A stretch of 7,550 bases of DNA from Cytophagales bacterium. Lineage in GTDB: Bacteria; Bacteroidota; Bacteroidia; Cytophagales; UBA9547. Numbering within the stretch: the stretch's first letter is position 1; each line of letters starts with the position of its first letter. Both the position numbers and the translations under genes were made by a program. Shown here one piece after another: positions 6,574-7,550 of this stretch. The notes under the pieces are model-generated. The model had not been told where the DNA came from and searched no databases. It saw nothing but the letters and a program-made list of their open reading frames with translations. The DNA lies in the NCBI GenBank assembly GCA_025360395.1, contig JANYCH010000319.1, positions 1 to 7,550 on the forward strand. The letters run 5' to 3'.

Positions 6574-7550
6574 ATGATGAAAATTTTTACAGTTTTAAAA
6601 GCATTTTCGCTTGTATGTTTAAGTGCGATTTCGACAATAAGTTTTGCTCAGCCAGGCGCATCAGTTGTTAAAAAGGTTATCGTACCTACTAGCATGAAAA
6701 CGGACCCTTTCAATGTGGACCGTACAGTTTTGTTACCTCCCGATTTCGAACTTTCAGTATTTGCCAGGATTCCTGGAGCAAGGTTTATGGCTGTGGCGCC
6801 AAATGGAGATGTGCTGGTTTCCAATCCAGGTGCAGGAAATATCAAGATTATCAGGACCGCGACCAATGGAACTATAACGGTTTCTGATTTTGTGACCGGG
6901 CTTAACAAACCTCACGATATGGTTTTCCATACTATTGGTGCTGTTACCTATTTGTATGTTTCGGAAACCAATCAGATTATCAGGTATACCTATACTCTAG
7001 GTGATTTGACGGCAAAGAACAGAGAACTTATAGTTGCAAATTTGCCTGATGCCAGTCTCCCTGAATTAAAAGGAGCTTATAACCATGCCTTAAAAAATAT
7101 TGCTTTAGACGGAAATCATAAATTATATGTTTCCATTGCCTCAACTTGCAATGCGTGTGCTTCTGATACAAAAAGCGATCCTGTTCGTGCTGCTATTTAT
7201 ATTTACAATGCAGATGGTACAAATGGAAGGTTATTTGCCCAGGGTTTAAGAAATGCTGAAGGACTGGATTTTATTCCCGGAACAAACGTTTTGTGGGTTT
7301 GTGTCAATAACAGGGATCAGATTGCCTATCCAGTTAATGACAATACTGGTAACTATGGAAAGGTGATTCAATCCTATGTAGACAACCATCCGGTAGAAGA
7401 GTTTACACAAGTAATTGATGGAGGAAATTATGGATGGCCGTTTTGTAATCCGGATGACAGGAATGGGGTGGACAATATGCCATTTTTAAATGATTATGAA
7501 TTAAATAAGGATGGTGTTGTTACAGATTGTGCTACAAAAAATCGTATAAA
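6574..7550 (+). CDS. Secreted PQQ-dependent sugar (sorbosone) dehydrogenase-like protein, 3'-truncated
   Basis: The frame is open from the ATG at 6574 to the window end: 325 codons and two bases. Residues 1-25 form a signal peptide with probable cleavage at SFA-QPG. The rest resembles the six-bladed beta-propeller of the glucose/sorbosone dehydrogenase family: LPPDFELSVFARIPGARFMAVAPNGDVLVSN in the first blade (from residue 54), HALKNIALDGNHKLYVSIAS with His171 at the place of the catalytic base (His144 of soluble glucose dehydrogenase), GLRNAEGLDF with Arg226 at the cofactor-binding position, and VIDGGNYGWPFCNPD at 280-294. Two cysteines in STCNAC (192, 195) recall a motif seen in sorbosone-dehydrogenase-like proteins. 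It should act outside the inner membrane, oxidising a sugar or related alcohol with PQQ. PQQ use is inferred, and any C-terminal modules are beyond view. The start could also be the second ATG (6577). Confidence 0.85.
   Translation, partial: MMKIFTVLKAFSLVCLSAISTISFAQPGASVVKKVIVPTSMKTDPFNVDRTVLLPPDFELSVFARIPGARFMAVAPNGDVLVSNPGAGNIKIIRTATNGTITVSDFVTGLNKPHDMVFHTIGAVTYLYVSETNQIIRYTYTLGDLTAKNRELIVANLPDASLPELKGAYNHALKNIALDGNHKLYVSIASTCNACASDTKSDPVRAAIYIYNADGTNGRLFAQGLRNAEGLDFIPGTNVLWVCVNNRDQIAYPVNDNTGNYGKVIQSYVDNHPVEEFTQVIDGGNYGWPFCNPDDRNGVDNMPFLNDYELNKDGVVTDCATKNRI

Noticed and set aside
6648..6908. Minus-strand open frame opposite the dehydrogenase start
   Set aside because: The plus strand gives a signal peptide and a family match across the same bases, so this is a shadow.

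Overview
The window is AT-rich, densely coded bacterial chromosome, most likely from the Bacteroidota. Three things suggest this: a DUF4421-type outer-membrane barrel, which is nearly confined to that phylum; start codons with poor or no Shine-Dalgarno sequence; and one good match to the Bacteroidota promoter (TTG, 19 bases, TATTTTGG). Placement in the Cytophagales or Sphingobacteriales is a guess from overall character, not from a marker gene.

Layout. Left part: the 3' end of a DUF4421-like outer-membrane protein (+) is followed by a rhomboid intramembrane serine protease (+). The rhomboid meets, with no base between the two stop codons, a minus-strand pair made of a small basic lipoprotein and, upstream of it, a lipoprotein-type alpha/beta hydrolase. 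Middle: a hairpin plus T-tract on the minus strand ends the next minus-strand gene, a prohibitin/SPFH (Band 7) protein with a lipoprotein-like N-terminus. That gene is divergent from a GH37 trehalase (+), which has no usable ATG and appears to start at TTG. Right part: a cation diffusion facilitator transporter (+) follows the trehalase after 34 bases and may share its transcript. After a 111-base spacer with a good promoter candidate comes a secreted PQQ-type sugar (sorbosone) dehydrogenase-like protein, cut off by the window end.

The genes do not form one pathway. The common thread is the cell envelope: an outer-membrane barrel, a membrane protease, two or three lipoproteins, a metal transporter and an exported dehydrogenase, with one apparently cytoplasmic sugar hydrolase. 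I see no mobile element, CRISPR array, tRNA, rRNA or phage gene. No intergenic gap exceeds about 150 bases. I did not find a convincing new multi-gene system. The points most worth checking are the trehalase start, the missing canonical acid residue in the hydrolase, the orphan basic lipoprotein and its zero-gap convergence with the rhomboid gene, and the putative lipid anchor of the SPFH protein.
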